From NCBI RefSeq assembly GCF_020923435.1, contig NZ_CP087263.1:2127970-2191969 (forward strand): a stretch of DNA of 64,000 bases, given 5' to 3'. Made by a program: the position numbers and the translations under genes. The stretch comes from Brevibacillus humidisoli. Its GTDB lineage: Bacteria; Bacillota; Bacilli; Brevibacillales; Brevibacillaceae. Position 1 is the first letter of the stretch, and every line of letters starts with the position of its first letter. This document shows, one piece after another, positions 44,314-54,807 of the stretch. The notes below the pieces were generated by a model. That model was not told where the DNA came from. It searched no databases and was given only the letters and a program-made list of their open reading frames with translations.

Positions 44314-45150
44314 ATGTATTATGTAGACGGTAGATGGGTGGAGGCTGCCGAAGCGTATATCCATCCGGAGGATCGAGGGTATCAGTTTGGAGACGGCATC
44401 TACGAGGTGTTTCGCATCTACCAGGGAAAAATATATCAGTGGGAAGCCCATTACACCCGATTGGCAAGAAGCGCCAAAGAACTGCAAATCGCATTCCCTT
44501 GGACGAGCAGTGAACTTCAATCGATTGCTGAACAACTTCTGGACAAGAACAGCATCACGGAAACCGACGATGCCATTCTGTATATGCAGGTAACAAGAGG
44601 AACTGCTCCCCGGCAGCATGAATTTCCCGAAGGACTGCGTCCGATCCTATCTGCATTTGCCAGGAAGAAGGAACGGCCACGCGCGGAAATGCAAAACGGC
44701 ATCGCAGCGGCGCTCATTCCCGATATTCGCTGGCTTCGCTGCGACATCAAAAGTTTGAATCTGTTGGGAGCAGCCATGGCCAAACAGCAGGCGAAACAAC
44801 AAGGGGCCTTCGAAGCGATCTTGCACCGCGACGGAACCGTTACCGAAGGCAGTTCGTCCAACCTTTTTGTCGTAAAGGACAATGTGTTGTACACCCACCC
44901 CGCTAACCACCTGATTCTGCACGGCATTACACGGCAGATTGTGATTGCACTGGCCGGAACTCTCTCTTTGGAGGTACGGGAAGAAACGTTCGATGCCGAG
45001 TTTTTGAAACAAGCTGATGAATTGTTTTTCACCGGTACGACTGTAGAAGTTATGCCTGTCGTATCGTTAGACGGAAAGCCTGTAGGAAGTGGGCAGGTCG
45101 GAGAGGTTGTCCGCAAGCTGCAGGAGGCATTTGAAGGTACGATTGGCTAA
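44314..45150 (+). CDS. dat: D-amino acid aminotransferase
   Basis: 278 residues, a fold-type IV PLP enzyme. Lys146 in CDIKSLNLLGAAMAKQQA is the Schiff base Lys; GYQFGDGIYEVFRIY at 22-36 and GTVTEGSSSNLFVV are also family signatures, close to Bacillus sp. D-AAT. It interconverts D-alanine and 2-oxoglutarate with D-glutamate and pyruvate, supplying D-amino acids for peptidoglycan. GGGGG site before the ATG; its own terminator follows. Confidence 0.95.
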   Translation: MYYVDGRWVEAAEAYIHPEDRGYQFGDGIYEVFRIYQGKIYQWEAHYTRLARSAKELQIAFPWTSSELQSIAEQLLDKNSITETDDAILYMQVTRGTAPRQHEFPEGLRPILSAFARKKERPRAEMQNGIAAALIPDIRWLRCDIKSLNLLGAAMAKQQAKQQGAFEAILHRDGTVTEGSSSNLFVVKDNVLYTHPANHLILHGITRQIVIALAGTLSLEVREETFDAEFLKQADELFFTGTTVEVMPVVSLDGKPVGSGQVGEVVRKLQEAFEGTIG

Positions 45151-45200
45151 TTGCACCACATGTTTCGAACGTCAGAAAATCAATGTGACGGTAAAGCCAA

Positions 45201-45248
45201 TAATGGATAGAAGGTCAGGGGAATTCTGACCTCTATCCATTTTTTGTA
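45201..45248 (+). terminator. dat terminator
   Basis: AATGGATAGAAGGTCAG pairs with CTGACCTCTATCCATT (one bulge) around GGGAATT and is followed by TTTTG. It may also serve lipM on the other strand. Confidence 0.85.
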
Positions 45249-45330
45249 GAGACCTATTTTTTGTATAAACGATAAAACGTTGCCATTTCCATGACTGCCT
45301 GGCTCGTCTACGGCCCAGAGAGCTGCCGGG

Positions 45331-46161
45331 TCAGCGACGAAAGTTCCACTCTGGTGTGGCATAACGTGTGCGGCTCAGTTCTTCTGCCAGAGCCAGCTCC
45401 TCATCCGTGAGCGGTTGTTCGATTAGCTCCACGCCTAAACCGGAGGCAAACCCTGCGAAAAAGGCATCTATCGCCTGATCCAGGCCAACCTGGGCTCCGC
45501 TTACTTCGTTAATCGTAACTGCCTTTTCTCGAAAGCTGTCCATCATCCGCTGTTTTACCCGCTCTGACGGAAAACGAAGCAGAGAAAACAAGAGATCCAC
45601 ATCCATGTCAAGCAGGATGGACCCATGCTGCAGAATCACACCTTTTTGTCGTGTCTGCGCACTACCTGCCACCTTTTTCCCTTCCACAACCAGCTCATAC
45701 CAGGAAGGCGAGTCAAAGCAAGCTGACGATCCTGGTGAGCTGTATTTTGCCTTCTCTTCTTCTGTCGCAAGGGACACCATCTCTGCTCTTAGACCGAGCT
45801 CCTGAAAGCCATGCAGCAGTCCCATGCTGATAATCTTGTACGCCTCTGTTACACTGGTCGGCATCCGGGGATGACGCTCTGACACGATGACGCTGTACGT
45901 TAACTCTTGGTCGTGCAGCACGGCCCGTCCGCCAGTTGGCCGCCGTACGAAACCCAGTCCAAGCTGCTTGACCGCTGTTGTATCAATCTCTTTCTCCGCC
46001 TTTTGGAAGTAACCGATCGACAGCGTCGCCGGCTCCCAGGTGTAAAACCGCACCGTCGGCGGCACTTTTCCTTCACTATGTAAAGTGAGAATCGCTTCAT
46101 CCACGGCCATGTTCATCTCGGGAGACATCGCCTTCGTCAATACATATCGCCACTGCTCCAT
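45331..46161 (-). CDS. lipM: Octanoyltransferase LipM
   Basis: 276 residues of the biotin/lipoate ligase fold. Features: [29 protein letters not shown] and the nucleophile Cys148 in [19 protein letters not shown], with KVAGSAQTR just after. LipM transfers octanoyl from acyl carrier protein to GcvH, starting lipoate synthesis. This is a direct link to the glycine cleavage genes encoded immediately upstream, whose H protein needs lipoate. Own promoter probably in the 316-base gap before it. Confidence 0.95.
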   Translation of the reverse strand: MEQWRYVLTKAMSPEMNMAVDEAILTLHSEGKVPPTVRFYTWEPATLSIGYFQKAEKEIDTTAVKQLGLGFVRRPTGGRAVLHDQELTYSVIVSERHPRMPTSVTEAYKIISMGLLHGFQELGLRAEMVSLATEEEKAKYSSPGSSACFDSPSWYELVVEGKKVAGSAQTRQKGVILQHGSILLDMDVDLLFSLLRFPSERVKQRMMDSFREKAVTINEVSGAQVGLDQAIDAFFAGFASGLGVELIEQPLTDEELALAEELSRTRYATPEWNFRR

Positions 46162-46477
46162 CGCTGATTCCTCCTTTTGGGAAAAGCTTGCATCGAAAGA
46201 CCGTCCTCAACAGCCCTGTTCCTCCTCACCTGTGCAGACGATTCAAACAGGATAGCAGATAAACTCTTTGCCTGTTCATTGTACGGCCTAATCTGTACTT
46301 GCGGCAAGTAATAGCAGCACACCCGACTGGTGTGGATGGATCATGAGCGAAGCGGATTATAACCGATAAAAGAAGTCGCGTTACCTCTGCAGTAACGCGA
46401 CTTGATGTTTCCCATCATCGTGACTTATGCCGATCGCCCAAAAGCCACCACATTTATGAATTGAGTACAGTCTTGGT
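46162..46477. other. Intergenic region between lipM and gcvPB
   Basis: 316 bases without a supported gene. It contains the gcvPB terminator near 46370-46410 and presumably the lipM promoter. B. subtilis has the small gene yqhL here; I see no counterpart. Confidence 0.55.
46366..46410 (-). terminator. Glycine cleavage operon terminator
   Basis: Minus strand: AAGTCGCGTTAC (46391-46402) pairs perfectly with GTAACGCGACTT (46373-46384) around TGCAGAG, then CTTTTATC. Confidence 0.82.
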
Positions 46478-47947
46478 TCACACACCCTCTGATTGGTAGC
46501 GGAGGACCGGCTTGCGAGCCGCCGTCGCTTCATCCAACCGCTTTACTACCGTGGTGTGCGGCGCCTCCTGGACGATCTCCGGCGACTGCTCGCACTCACG
46601 GGCGATTTGCAGCATAACCTCGGCAAACTCATCCAAAGTCTCCTTGGTCTCCGTCTCGGTCGGCTCTATCATCAGACATTCATCCACGATCAGCGGGAAG
46701 TAGATCGTTGGCGGATGATAGCCAAAGTCGAGCAGCCGCTTGGCAATGTCCAAGGTACGGACGCCCTGTTTTTTCTGTCGAACGCCGGAGAGGACGAACT
46801 CGTGCTTGCAGACGCAGTCGTATGGCAGTTCATATGCTTCAGCCAGACGGCGCATCAAGTAGTTGGCGTTTAGCACCGCATTTTGCGATACCTGCAGCAA
46901 ACCTTCTGCTCCCATCGTGCTGATGTAGGAGTAGGCACGCAGCAGAATGCCAAAGTTGCCGTAGTAAGCTTTCACTCGCCCGATCGACTGTGGGCGGTCA
47001 TAATCAAGCCGGAAGCGTCCCGTTTCGTCTTTCGCCACAATAGGCGCCGGCAGGAACGGCAGCAGCGACGCTTTTACCCCAACCGGACCGGCTCCCGGCC
47101 CACCGCCGCCGTGGGGGCCGGTAAAGGTCTTGTGCAGATTCAAGTGAACGACGTCAAAGCCCATATCTCCGGGACGGGCAATTCCGAGAATCGCGTTGGC
47201 ATTGGCCCCGTCGTAGTAGAGCAAGCCGCCTACTTCGTGCACGATCCTGGCCATCTCTACGATATCCTCTTCAAAAAGCCCTAGTGTGTTGGGATTGGTC
47301 AGCATCAACCCGGCTGTATCAGGTCCGACTGCCGCCCGCAGTGCTTCGATGTCGACCAATCCCCGTTCATCGGAAGGAATGGTCACCGTCTCCATTCCGG
47401 CAACGTTGGCCGATGCCGGGTTGGTACCGTGCGCGGAATTGGGTACAATCACCTTCGTCCGCTTCTCGCCACGACTCTCGTGATACGCACGAATCATCAT
47501 CAGGCCGGTAAACTCACCGGCTGCTCCTGCTGCAGGCTGCAGTGACACCGCATCCATCCCGGTAATCTCAGCCAAATCCTGCTGCAGGTTGTACAGCATT
47601 TCCAGCGCACCTTGTACGGTTTCATCCGGCTGATAGGGGTGAATCGAGGCAAACCCCGGCAAGCGGGCGATATCCTCGTTAATTTTTGGATTGTATTTCA
47701 TCGTACACGAGCCAAGCGGGTAAAAACCGGAGTCGACGCCGTGATTGCGGTTGGACAGTTCCGTATAGTGACGCATCAGCTGCAGCTCTGATACCTCCGG
47801 CAAGGCCGCGGGTGTTTCCCGTAGCAGGTGCTGCGGCAGCAGGGTCGTCACATCTACTTCTGGAACATCCAGTTCCGGCAAGCTGTATCCAACCCGCCCG
47901 GGCCGACTCATCTCGAAAATAAGTGCTTTTTCCTTGTTGTTATGCAC
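46478..47947 (-). CDS. gcvPB: Glycine dehydrogenase (decarboxylating) subunit 2
   Basis: 489 residues, the PLP-carrying half of the split P protein. Lys273 in [19 protein letters not shown] binds [17 protein letters not shown] and the acidic VDGGL-like [10 protein letters not shown] motif complete the site. With GcvPA it decarboxylates glycine and passes the aminomethyl group to lipoyl-GcvH. GTG start with GGAGGTGATC, overlapping the gcvPA stop by 8 bases. Last gene of the gcvT-gcvPA-gcvPB operon. Confidence 0.97.
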   Translation of the reverse strand: MHNNKEKALIFEMSRPGRVGYSLPELDVPEVDVTTLLPQHLLRETPAALPEVSELQLMRHYTELSNRNHGVDSGFYPLGSCTMKYNPKINEDIARLPGFASIHPYQPDETVQGALEMLYNLQQDLAEITGMDAVSLQPAAGAAGEFTGLMMIRAYHESRGEKRTKVIVPNSAHGTNPASANVAGMETVTIPSDERGLVDIEALRAAVGPDTAGLMLTNPNTLGLFEEDIVEMARIVHEVGGLLYYDGANANAILGIARPGDMGFDVVHLNLHKTFTGPHGGGGPGAGPVGVKASLLPFLPAPIVAKDETGRFRLDYDRPQSIGRVKAYYGNFGILLRAYSYISTMGAEGLLQVSQNAVLNANYLMRRLAEAYELPYDCVCKHEFVLSGVRQKKQGVRTLDIAKRLLDFGYHPPTIYFPLIVDECLMIEPTETETKETLDEFAEVMLQIARECEQSPEIVQEAPHTTVVKRLDEATAARKPVLRYQSEGV

Positions 47948-49295
47948 GACCGATCACCTCCAATTGCTGTGCCAGCGTGTCAATCTCTTGTTTGGTCCTC
48001 AACTCGGTGACAGCGATCAGCATATGTCCGGACAATTCCGGATAGCTGCGTCCCATGTCGTACCCACCGATGATGCCTGCTTGCAGCAGGGCAGCGTTTA
48101 CTTCCGCTGCAGGCTTTGGCAGTTTGACCACGAATTCGTTAAAGGTGGGAGACTGAAAGACTATTTCCAATCCCTCTAATGCTCCAATCACTTGCTTGGC
48201 GTAATTGGCTTTTTGCAGGTTCATCAACGCCATCTCCTGCACCCCCTGACGGCCTAACGCACTGAGGGCCACAGAAGCAGCCAGCGCGTTCAAAGCCTGG
48301 TTGGAGCAGATGTTTGATGTCGCTTTTTCCCGGCGGATATGCTGTTCACGCGCCTGCAGGGTCAAGACAAACCCGCGCTTCCCTTCTTCATCCTTGGTCT
48401 GACCGACGATTCGGCCCGGCATTTTGCGCATCAGCTTGGTCGTCGTAGCAAAGTAACCACAGTGTGGTCCGCCAAATGAAGCGTGAATGCCAAACGGCTG
48501 CATGTCGCCGACGACGATGTCCGCACCTAGTTTGCCCGGTGCTTCCAATACACCGAGGCTGACCGGATTGGCCTTCACGATAAACAGTGCACCCGCTTCA
48601 TGCACCAGTCGTTCAACCGCCGCCAGATCCTCCACGCTGCCAAAAAAGTTTGGATATTGCAAGATAACGGCACCTGTCTGGTCCGTCAACTCCGCTTGCA
48701 GTTGAGCAAGGTCGGTTACTCCTTGTCCGGTATAGCCGATTTCGACCACTTCCACGTCCTGACCGTAAGCGTAGGTGTTCAAAATCTGACGCGCTTCCGG
48801 ATGGACCGCACGTGAGACGAGCACCCGTTTTTTTCCGGTGTGACCTGCGGCCATCATGGCCGCTTCCGCCAATGAAGTGGGACCATCGTACATCGACGAG
48901 TTGGCCACCTGCATCCCGGTCAGCTCACAGACCATCGTCTGAAACTCAAAGATCGCCTGTAGTTCCCCCTGGCTAATCTCCGGCTGGTACGGGGTATACG
49001 CGGTATAAAACTCGGAGCGGGAAATGACGTGGTTGACCACGCTGGGGATGTAGTGCTGGTAAACACCAGCGCCCAGGAAGCACGCATGCGTTTCAAAACT
49101 GATATTTTTGCTGGCCCATTTTTTCATCTGTGCCATCAGTTCCGGTTCAGACAGCGCTTTGGAAATGTTCAGCTCCCGGTTAAAACGAACCTCTTGCGGG
49201 ATATCGGAGAACAACTGTTCAATCGAATCGACCCCAAGTGCTTCCAGCATCTGGCGCTTGTCTTGGTCGGTCTGGGGCAAGTAACGATACTTCAC
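47940..49295 (-). CDS. gcvPA: Glycine dehydrogenase (decarboxylating) subunit 1
   Basis: 451 residues. [17 protein letters not shown] opens the N-terminal half of the P protein; [41 protein letters not shown] is split over two conserved stretches, and [21 protein letters not shown] is the glycine-rich region. It lacks the PLP Lys, which is in GcvPB. Starts with GTG behind GGAGG. Coupled to gcvPB. Confidence 0.97.
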   Translation of the reverse strand: MKYRYLPQTDQDKRQMLEALGVDSIEQLFSDIPQEVRFNRELNISKALSEPELMAQMKKWASKNISFETHACFLGAGVYQHYIPSVVNHVISRSEFYTAYTPYQPEISQGELQAIFEFQTMVCELTGMQVANSSMYDGPTSLAEAAMMAAGHTGKKRVLVSRAVHPEARQILNTYAYGQDVEVVEIGYTGQGVTDLAQLQAELTDQTGAVILQYPNFFGSVEDLAAVERLVHEAGALFIVKANPVSLGVLEAPGKLGADIVVGDMQPFGIHASFGGPHCGYFATTTKLMRKMPGRIVGQTKDEEGKRGFVLTLQAREQHIRREKATSNICSNQALNALAASVALSALGRQGVQEMALMNLQKANYAKQVIGALEGLEIVFQSPTFNEFVVKLPKPAAEVNAALLQAGIIGGYDMGRSYPELSGHMLIAVTELRTKQEIDTLAQQLEVIGRA

Positions 49296-49337
49296 CTGTA
49301 TTCCTCCTTGCTTGAAGCATTGTAATCAACTCACGCC

Positions 49338-50441
49338 TCACGATTTGCTGCGCTTGTAAAACGGGGTTGCGACCACCTTCGCCTTGAGTCGTTTGCCCCG
49401 CACCTCCACGTCTACTGCTGTATCCAGTGCGGTATAGGCTTTGTCAAGCAGCGCCAGACCGACGTTCTTTTTCAGCGTAGGCGACTGGGTACCGGTGGTC
49501 ACGACACCGATCCTCTTGTCACCGGCATAGACAGGATAATCCGTGCGCGGGATGCCGCGGTCGATCATCTCGATCCCGACCAGTTTTCGCGGGGCTCCCT
49601 GCTCTTTTTGCTGTTTCAGCACGTCACACCCGATGCAGGGGATCTCTTTATCCGGTTTTACTGCAAACCCTATCCCCGCCTCGATCGGCGTAATCTCCCT
49701 GCTTAGCTCCTGACCGTACAGCGGCAGCTTCGCTTCGAACCGGAGTGTGTCCCGTGCGCCCAATCCACAGGGAGTCAACCCCTCTTCTTCCCCCGCAGCC
49801 ATCAACTTATCCCACAGGGATACAGCCTGATCGGCTGACACGTACAATTCAAAACCGTCTTCTCCGGTGTATCCGCTGCGAGAGACCAGTGTGGAGATCC
49901 CATCCAGCGAGACATCCTGTTGGAAACGGAAAAAACCGATTTGGGAAAGGTCTATCGTGGCAAGGCGTTGGAGAATGGTTTCGGCAAGCGGTCCCTGAAT
50001 GGCCAGCAGTGCGATCTGGGAGGAGATGTTCTCAACCGTCACCTGATCTGTCAGATGCTGCTTCATCCAGTCCAGATCCTTATCGATGTTGGATGCGTTG
50101 ATCACGAGCCAATAGTGGTCTTCGGCAAGTTTGTAGACCAGCAGGTCATCCACTGTGCCGCCATCCGGGTAGCACATCGCACTGTAATGCGCCTGTCCCG
50201 GCACCAGTTTGGACACATCGTTGGTCGTAAGCCGCTGAAGGTAGTGGAGTGCACCCGCTCCTTTTACCTCCACCTCTCCCATATGGGAGACGTCGAATAA
50301 TCCTGCCTTGGTCCGCACTGCCTCGTGCTCCTGCGAAATGCTCGTAAACTGAACCGGCATCTCCCACCCACCGAAGTCGATCGTCTTGGCACCATACTGG
50401 GCATACACGGGAAACAACGGGGTACGTTTCAAGTCGCTCAA
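49338..50441 (-). CDS. gcvT: Aminomethyltransferase, glycine cleavage T protein
   Basis: 367 residues. It takes the aminomethyl group from GcvH, releases ammonia and makes methylene-THF. Motifs: [31 protein letters not shown], and [13 protein letters not shown]; the folate-binding Asp lies in the DVSHMGE region. TTG start at 50441, nine bases from GGAGG. First gene after the tandem glycine riboswitch. Its product feeds folD. Confidence 0.97.
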   Translation of the reverse strand: MSDLKRTPLFPVYAQYGAKTIDFGGWEMPVQFTSISQEHEAVRTKAGLFDVSHMGEVEVKGAGALHYLQRLTTNDVSKLVPGQAHYSAMCYPDGGTVDDLLVYKLAEDHYWLVINASNIDKDLDWMKQHLTDQVTVENISSQIALLAIQGPLAETILQRLATIDLSQIGFFRFQQDVSLDGISTLVSRSGYTGEDGFELYVSADQAVSLWDKLMAAGEEEGLTPCGLGARDTLRFEAKLPLYGQELSREITPIEAGIGFAVKPDKEIPCIGCDVLKQQKEQGAPRKLVGIEMIDRGIPRTDYPVYAGDKRIGVVTTGTQSPTLKKNVGLALLDKAYTALDTAVDVEVRGKRLKAKVVATPFYKRSKS

Positions 50442-50512
50442 CAGCCTGCACCTCCTGATTCTTCCTTTTTACCATTTCCTGTTGCATGTAAATTCATGTC
50501 TGCACAAAGACG

Positions 50513-50579
50513 CAAAAAAAGACAGAGCAAAGGAAGAAGTCAGACGCTTGCGCACGTCCTACTCTTTCCTTCTCTGTCC
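50513..50579 (-). terminator. Riboswitch expression platform terminator
   Basis: Minus strand: GGACAGAGAAGGAAAGAGTAGGACG pairs, with a few mismatches, with CGTCTGACTTCTTCCTTTGCTCTGTC, followed by TTTTTTTG. The 5' arm includes the GACAGAG that closes the second glycine aptamer, so glycine binding should prevent the terminator and allow gcvT transcription. Confidence 0.82.
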
Positions 50580-50752
50580 TCGGTACCTGAGAGTTGCCTT
50601 GCCCGATGGATCGGCAAGTTTCCCCTTGGGTGGCTCATCTGAGCTCTCTCCAGAGATGCGTCCGGTAGAGGTACTTTTGCCTGAGAGATTCACCGCTGCC
50701 CGGCTTGCTCCTTCGGCGCCGTATAAATACGGTCTCTCCCTGCTACCTTCAT
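50555..50752 (-). ncRNA. Tandem glycine riboswitch
   Basis: Two aptamers read on the minus strand. The first runs from GCAGGGAGAGACC through GCCGAAGGAGCAAGCC to GAATCTCTCAGGCAAAAG; the second from TCTGGAGAGAGCTC through ACCCAAGGGGAAAC to CAACTCTCAGGTACCGAGGACAGAG. These are the gcvT-motif cores with a short linker (ACCTCTACCGGACGC region). It lies between gcvT and the divergent yqhH and controls the gcv operon; the two-aptamer design gives a sharper or kink-turn-assisted glycine response. Confidence 0.95.
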
Positions 50753-50893
50753 TCGCACGGAATGTACATAACTTGTAATCAAGTGAATCATACTAGCCTA
50801 TACAGCAATTGTGTTACCGTTATTATCCTACCATGAACGTTCAAAAGTTGAAAGCAGTTTTTTAAAGAATCAGTCCGGGAGGAGACACCATCG

Positions 50894-52600
50894 ATGTCAC
50901 GTGTTCCTGTCACCTTTGATCGTTCCTGGCTTCCTGATCTAAACCGACTGATGGCGGACGACGGTCCCTGGCACAAGTGGGAGTTGTTTCAACTGGCGCT
51001 TGAGGCGGAAGAAGCGCTTGCAGTACGGGAGTTTGATCAACTTCAGGCTCTCAGATACCTACCCAATCTCACCCCTTATCCCCATCAGATCACGACGGCA
51101 GAAAAAGTATTAAACGAAATGCACGGACGTGCCATACTGGCTGACGAGGTGGGATTGGGCAAAACGATCGAAGCAGGGCTGATCTTAAAAGAGTACATGG
51201 TTCGAGGATTGGCGAAAAAAGTGTTGATTCTGGTCCCAGCCTCTCTGGTCATCCAGTGGACAAAAGAGTTGAATCAGAAGTTCGGGATCCCTGCTGCGGC
51301 GCAAAAAAAAGAGTATATGTGGCGGCAGTACGATGTCGTGGTCGCCTCGATCGATACGGCAAAACGTGATCCGCACCGTCGACATGTCCTCTCGATTGAC
51401 TACGACATGCTGGTGATCGATGAAGCCCATAAGCTTAAAAACAAACGTACTCGCAACTATCAGTTCGTGCGTGAGATCAAGAAAAAGTACTGTCTGCTGC
51501 TGACTGCAACTCCTATCCAAAATGAGATGGATGAGTTGTACAACCTGATCAATCTGCTTAAGCCGGGTCATCTGGGTCAAACCAATACGTTTACCTCTAC
51601 CTATGTAGAAGGCAAGCGCCAAGCCAAAAACAACGAAAAACTGCGCAAAGAAATCGAGAAAGTGATGATCCGCAACCGGCGCAGCGACGGTGGCATCCAG
51701 TTTACCCCGCGTCGGGTACAGTCTGTTCCGGTAGAGCTTTCTCCCGAAGAATGGTCGCTCTACGATGGCGTAACCCGCTTTGTGCGTGAACATTATCGTT
51801 CGTCGCTGGGCGGGATCAATGCACTTGCGCTGATTACCCTGCAGCGAGAGGTTTGCTCCAGCCGTGAAGCAGCGTTCATGACCCTGTACAACATGCATCA
51901 GCGTGCAGCGGAAAACTCCCCGCAGCGTCAAGCGATTCTGGAGTTGGTGGAAATGATCAAGCGGATCGAGACTCACTCCAAAGCGGCCAAGACCGTCGAG
52001 CTGATCAAACAGATTAACGACAAGGTGATTATTTTTACTGAGTACCGGGCGACGCAAAACTACCTGCAAAAGTACTTAAGTGAGCACGGCATCACATCCG
52101 TTCCCTTTCGCGGTGGTTTCAAGCGAAGCAAAAAAGACTGGATGACCGATCTGTTCCAAAACCGGGCACAGGTGCTGATTGCCACAGAGGCTGGCGGTGA
52201 AGGGATCAATCTGCAGTTCTGCAACCAGGTGATCAATTACGATATGCCGTGGAATCCGATGCGGGTGGAACAGCGGATAGGACGTGTTCACCGGCTGGGT
52301 CAGGAGCGGGATGTCTTTATTTACAACCTGTCGACAAAAGGGACCATCGAAGAACATATCCTGAATCTGCTCTATGAAAAGATCGACCTGTTTGAGATGG
52401 TGATCGGCGAGTTGGACGAAATCGTCGAACGGCTGGCCCTGAATAAATCCCTAGAGCAGAACGTGATTGACATCATCATGAATTCAGAATCGGAGCGGGA
52501 ACTGGCGCTCAAAATGGACAATATGGGCAAGGTGATTCAGGCAATACGGGAAAACAGACGGGCAGAGATGGAACAAGTACAGACACAAGCCTCCCGGTAA
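50894..52600 (+). CDS. yqhH: SNF2-family helicase YqhH
   Basis: 568 residues with both RecA-like lobes: Walker A in ADEVGLGKTIEAGLI (Lys90), the DEAH box in LVIDEAHKLKN, LLTATPIQNE, and in the second lobe VIIFTEYRATQNYLQKYL, EGINLQFCNQVINYDMPWNP and RVEQRIGRVHRLGQ. A cytoplasmic double-stranded-nucleic-acid translocase, similar to RapA-type proteins; exact job unknown. It is divergent from gcvT with the riboswitch region between and is coupled to yqhG, an arrangement shared with B. subtilis. Confidence 0.95.
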   Translation: MSRVPVTFDRSWLPDLNRLMADDGPWHKWELFQLALEAEEALAVREFDQLQALRYLPNLTPYPHQITTAEKVLNEMHGRAILADEVGLGKTIEAGLILKEYMVRGLAKKVLILVPASLVIQWTKELNQKFGIPAAAQKKEYMWRQYDVVVASIDTAKRDPHRRHVLSIDYDMLVIDEAHKLKNKRTRNYQFVREIKKKYCLLLTATPIQNEMDELYNLINLLKPGHLGQTNTFTSTYVEGKRQAKNNEKLRKEIEKVMIRNRRSDGGIQFTPRRVQSVPVELSPEEWSLYDGVTRFVREHYRSSLGGINALALITLQREVCSSREAAFMTLYNMHQRAAENSPQRQAILELVEMIKRIETHSKAAKTVELIKQINDKVIIFTEYRATQNYLQKYLSEHGITSVPFRGGFKRSKKDWMTDLFQNRAQVLIATEAGGEGINLQFCNQVINYDMPWNPMRVEQRIGRVHRLGQERDVFIYNLSTKGTIEEHILNLLYEKIDLFEMVIGELDEIVERLALNKSLEQNVIDIIMNSESERELALKMDNMGKVIQAIRENRRAEMEQVQTQASR

Positions 52601-52620
52601 CCCGGCAAGGAGGATGAGCG

Positions 52621-53757
52621 ATGAACCAAGAGGAAGTGCGCCGCTTTACGGAAAGGTACTTTGCTGCCTTTTCTTCGCATGTGATGGAATCCCATCCTGC
52701 CTATTTTACTGTGAAACTACCTAAAATCGTGGACAAAGACATCGGCAATCGTCCGTTCTACTGGTCCTGGGTGGAGAAAATGAACATCCCGCCACAGCCG
52801 ATGATCATCACCTTCACCTTTGAACCGGATCAGAAGCCAGAGGGATTTCGCAGTGAATATCTCCATTTCGGCTCTGGTCGTCTGGATCAAATCTTTCAAT
52901 CTGCGCGCAGGCACGGTCGTTTCGTCTGCCTGTTTGAACAAGCAGATACCCGGTTATCCGGGCGAAGAGGCGCCGAACGCCGTTCTGCACCGCTAGTCCC
53001 TTGGTTGAACCTGAATATAAAAATCTCCTTTGTCTGCGACAAAAAACGGGACGTCCTGCTCAGCTTTGGCGTCAACCTGCACCAATCCCGGATTTCCTGC
53101 AACTTTTATTCGTTCGTATGCTCGCTAAACCTGGGGCCATCGATCCCGGACTACTTCTACACTCTGGATCGTCAGCTGTCGTTGGATCAAGCAATGGCGA
53201 TGGTAGAGCAAGAGGTGGAGCAGGTGATCGAGCAGCAGGATAACCGCTGGGCAGAGGAGGCGCGAGAACGGTTAGCCGAAGAGATTGCCATCTTGTCCGC
53301 CTATTACGACGAAATGACGACCTCCTCTGAAAACGATGCTGACCAGCAATCTGATGAAGGGGACTATGGCGGGGAACCAACTCTCTCCGATTCCAAGTCC
53401 TCCACCCCTTCTTCGCAACGCGGATCTGAACGACCGCAGTCCGCGGCAGAACAGCTCCCTCTGGAACAGCCCCAGTCTGAACAATCCGCTCCTGAGTCGC
53501 TGGATACCTATCGCGCCAATGGAGGGAGAATTTTGGACTTCCTGCGGCAGTACACGATTCCCGAGACACCCAAGGAGGAGATTGATCAGAGCAACTGGCA
53601 GCAAAGCACGCCACAAGAGGAAAAAGAACGGCGAATCGCCGAATTGAAGTGGCAGTACGAGCCGAGAATTGAAGTCTCGTTGATCAACGGTGGACTGTTT
53701 TACCTCTACAGTACTCCGCCGGTCGGGGCGTTGAGACAATCGACGCGACGATCGTAG
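52621..53757 (+). CDS. yqhG: YqhG-like protein with an acidic disordered insert
   Basis: 378 residues; B. subtilis YqhG is nearer 260. The N-terminal two thirds (NRPFYWSWVEKMN, PKPMIITFTFEPD-like, FHFGSGRLDQIF, PWLNLNIKISFVCDKKRDVLLSFGVNL) and the last 40 residues (RRIAELKWQYEPRIEVSLINGGLFYLY, split) look like the family. Between them (about 232-340) lies a Ser/Gln/Glu-rich low-complexity stretch. A short basic insert, RRGAERRSAP, lies near residue 115. It follows yqhH by 20 bases with AAGGAGG. Function unknown; likely works with the helicase. Confidence 0.85.
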   Translation: MNQEEVRRFTERYFAAFSSHVMESHPAYFTVKLPKIVDKDIGNRPFYWSWVEKMNIPPQPMIITFTFEPDQKPEGFRSEYLHFGSGRLDQIFQSARRHGRFVCLFEQADTRLSGRRGAERRSAPLVPWLNLNIKISFVCDKKRDVLLSFGVNLHQSRISCNFYSFVCSLNLGPSIPDYFYTLDRQLSLDQAMAMVEQEVEQVIEQQDNRWAEEARERLAEEIAILSAYYDEMTTSSENDADQQSDEGDYGGEPTLSDSKSSTPSSQRGSERPQSAAEQLPLEQPQSEQSAPESLDTYRANGGRILDFLRQYTIPETPKEEIDQSNWQQSTPQEEKERRIAELKWQYEPRIEVSLINGGLFYLYSTPPVGALRQSTRRS

Positions 53758-53931
53758 AAAAATGTAAAACCACTGCGAGAAAAAGTGGACGAGCCCTGAC
53801 AATAAGCAACAAATCTTTTCCCTGTGTCTGGTTACAATAAGAAAAACAAAAGGAAACATCCTCCGAATCGTAGGCAAGAATGAGAAACGAAGGATGCTGT
53901 GTAACTAACGCAAAAGGGATGGTGCATTCCA

Positions 53932-54792
53932 TTGAACGTACGATTATGGGCTGTGTGTCTACTGTTGATCACATCGCTAGGTTCACATACGTTTGCGGCT
54001 GACGCTGATCCGGATTCTAACTGGAACAGCCATTTCCAGCAGCAAATCAAACACTGGATCGAAGACTTGTCGTCCAAAGATGAGAAGTTCGCCGTGTGGA
54101 AGGGAGCCAGAACAGAAGTACAAGCGCTGGGTGTGCATTCGAGACAGTGGTTGATCCGATTGAGCAAAGAGGATAGCTATGTGGGATATCTGGTTGTCGG
54201 GGAGGCTCCAGATCCAGATCTCCAACAGCCTCCGGAGAAGCCGACCTTTGTCCTGCTGGAATACGGACTGGGTGAGTTTATTTTGTTTCACGACGCATTT
54301 GCACCGCTGCAGATTGCGGCGGAACCCGTCTATGATGGTTTTGCTTCACATTGGGAGGTAGCTCTTGACGCACAACATCAGCAGTACATCGACGCCAAGA
54401 CGGGTGAAAAGTATCCGTCTACCGTCGAGGACCCACCGCCTCTGGTGATGCCCACCCTCCCCTCGAAAGAATTGATCCGCTCAGATGGGCTGCTAACCAG
54501 GCATCATACGGTTTCACAGGAAGCGACCGATCCGTTTGACCGGATCGACTGGGTCAAGGCAGCGCCTCTCGCCACCGACGAGAGTGGTGGGTGGAGAGGT
54601 CTGTGGCAGAACAAGGAGCAGCGGATCGTGGTCACTGCCTCCCTGTTTCAAAACCAGGTGTTTGCTCCCTTCACAGTGGGATCGATTCACGTCTGGAATG
54701 ACTCCATCGCTTATATCGGGGTATGGGACGAGGGATTGCGCTACTTGCCTGCCTCCTATGTGACCAAGGTAGGCAAGTTGGTTGCCAGTTGA
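53932..54792 (+). CDS. Secreted hypothetical protein
   Basis: 286 residues. A signal peptide is clear: VRLWAVCLLLITSLGSHTFAADA with probable cleavage after TFA. The mature protein is rich in Trp, Asp and Pro with no recognised domain; AVWKGARTEVQALGVHSRQWLI and WRGLWQNKEQRIVVTASLF (split) are notable. B. subtilis has sinI/sinR in this place; here they are absent. Start is TTG 53932 with a weak site; nearby ATG and GTG codons are out of frame. Function unknown. Confidence 0.72.
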   Translation: MNVRLWAVCLLLITSLGSHTFAADADPDSNWNSHFQQQIKHWIEDLSSKDEKFAVWKGARTEVQALGVHSRQWLIRLSKEDSYVGYLVVGEAPDPDLQQPPEKPTFVLLEYGLGEFILFHDAFAPLQIAAEPVYDGFASHWEVALDAQHQQYIDAKTGEKYPSTVEDPPPLVMPTLPSKELIRSDGLLTRHHTVSQEATDPFDRIDWVKAAPLATDESGGWRGLWQNKEQRIVVTASLFQNQVFAPFTVGSIHVWNDSIAYIGVWDEGLRYLPASYVTKVGKLVAS

Positions 54793-54807
54793 ATAGGAAA
54801 GCAAAAC

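Noticed and set aside
51185-52069. 294-residue open frame opposite yqhH
   Set aside because: Antisense shadow of a clear SNF2 helicase, with His/Gln-rich random composition.
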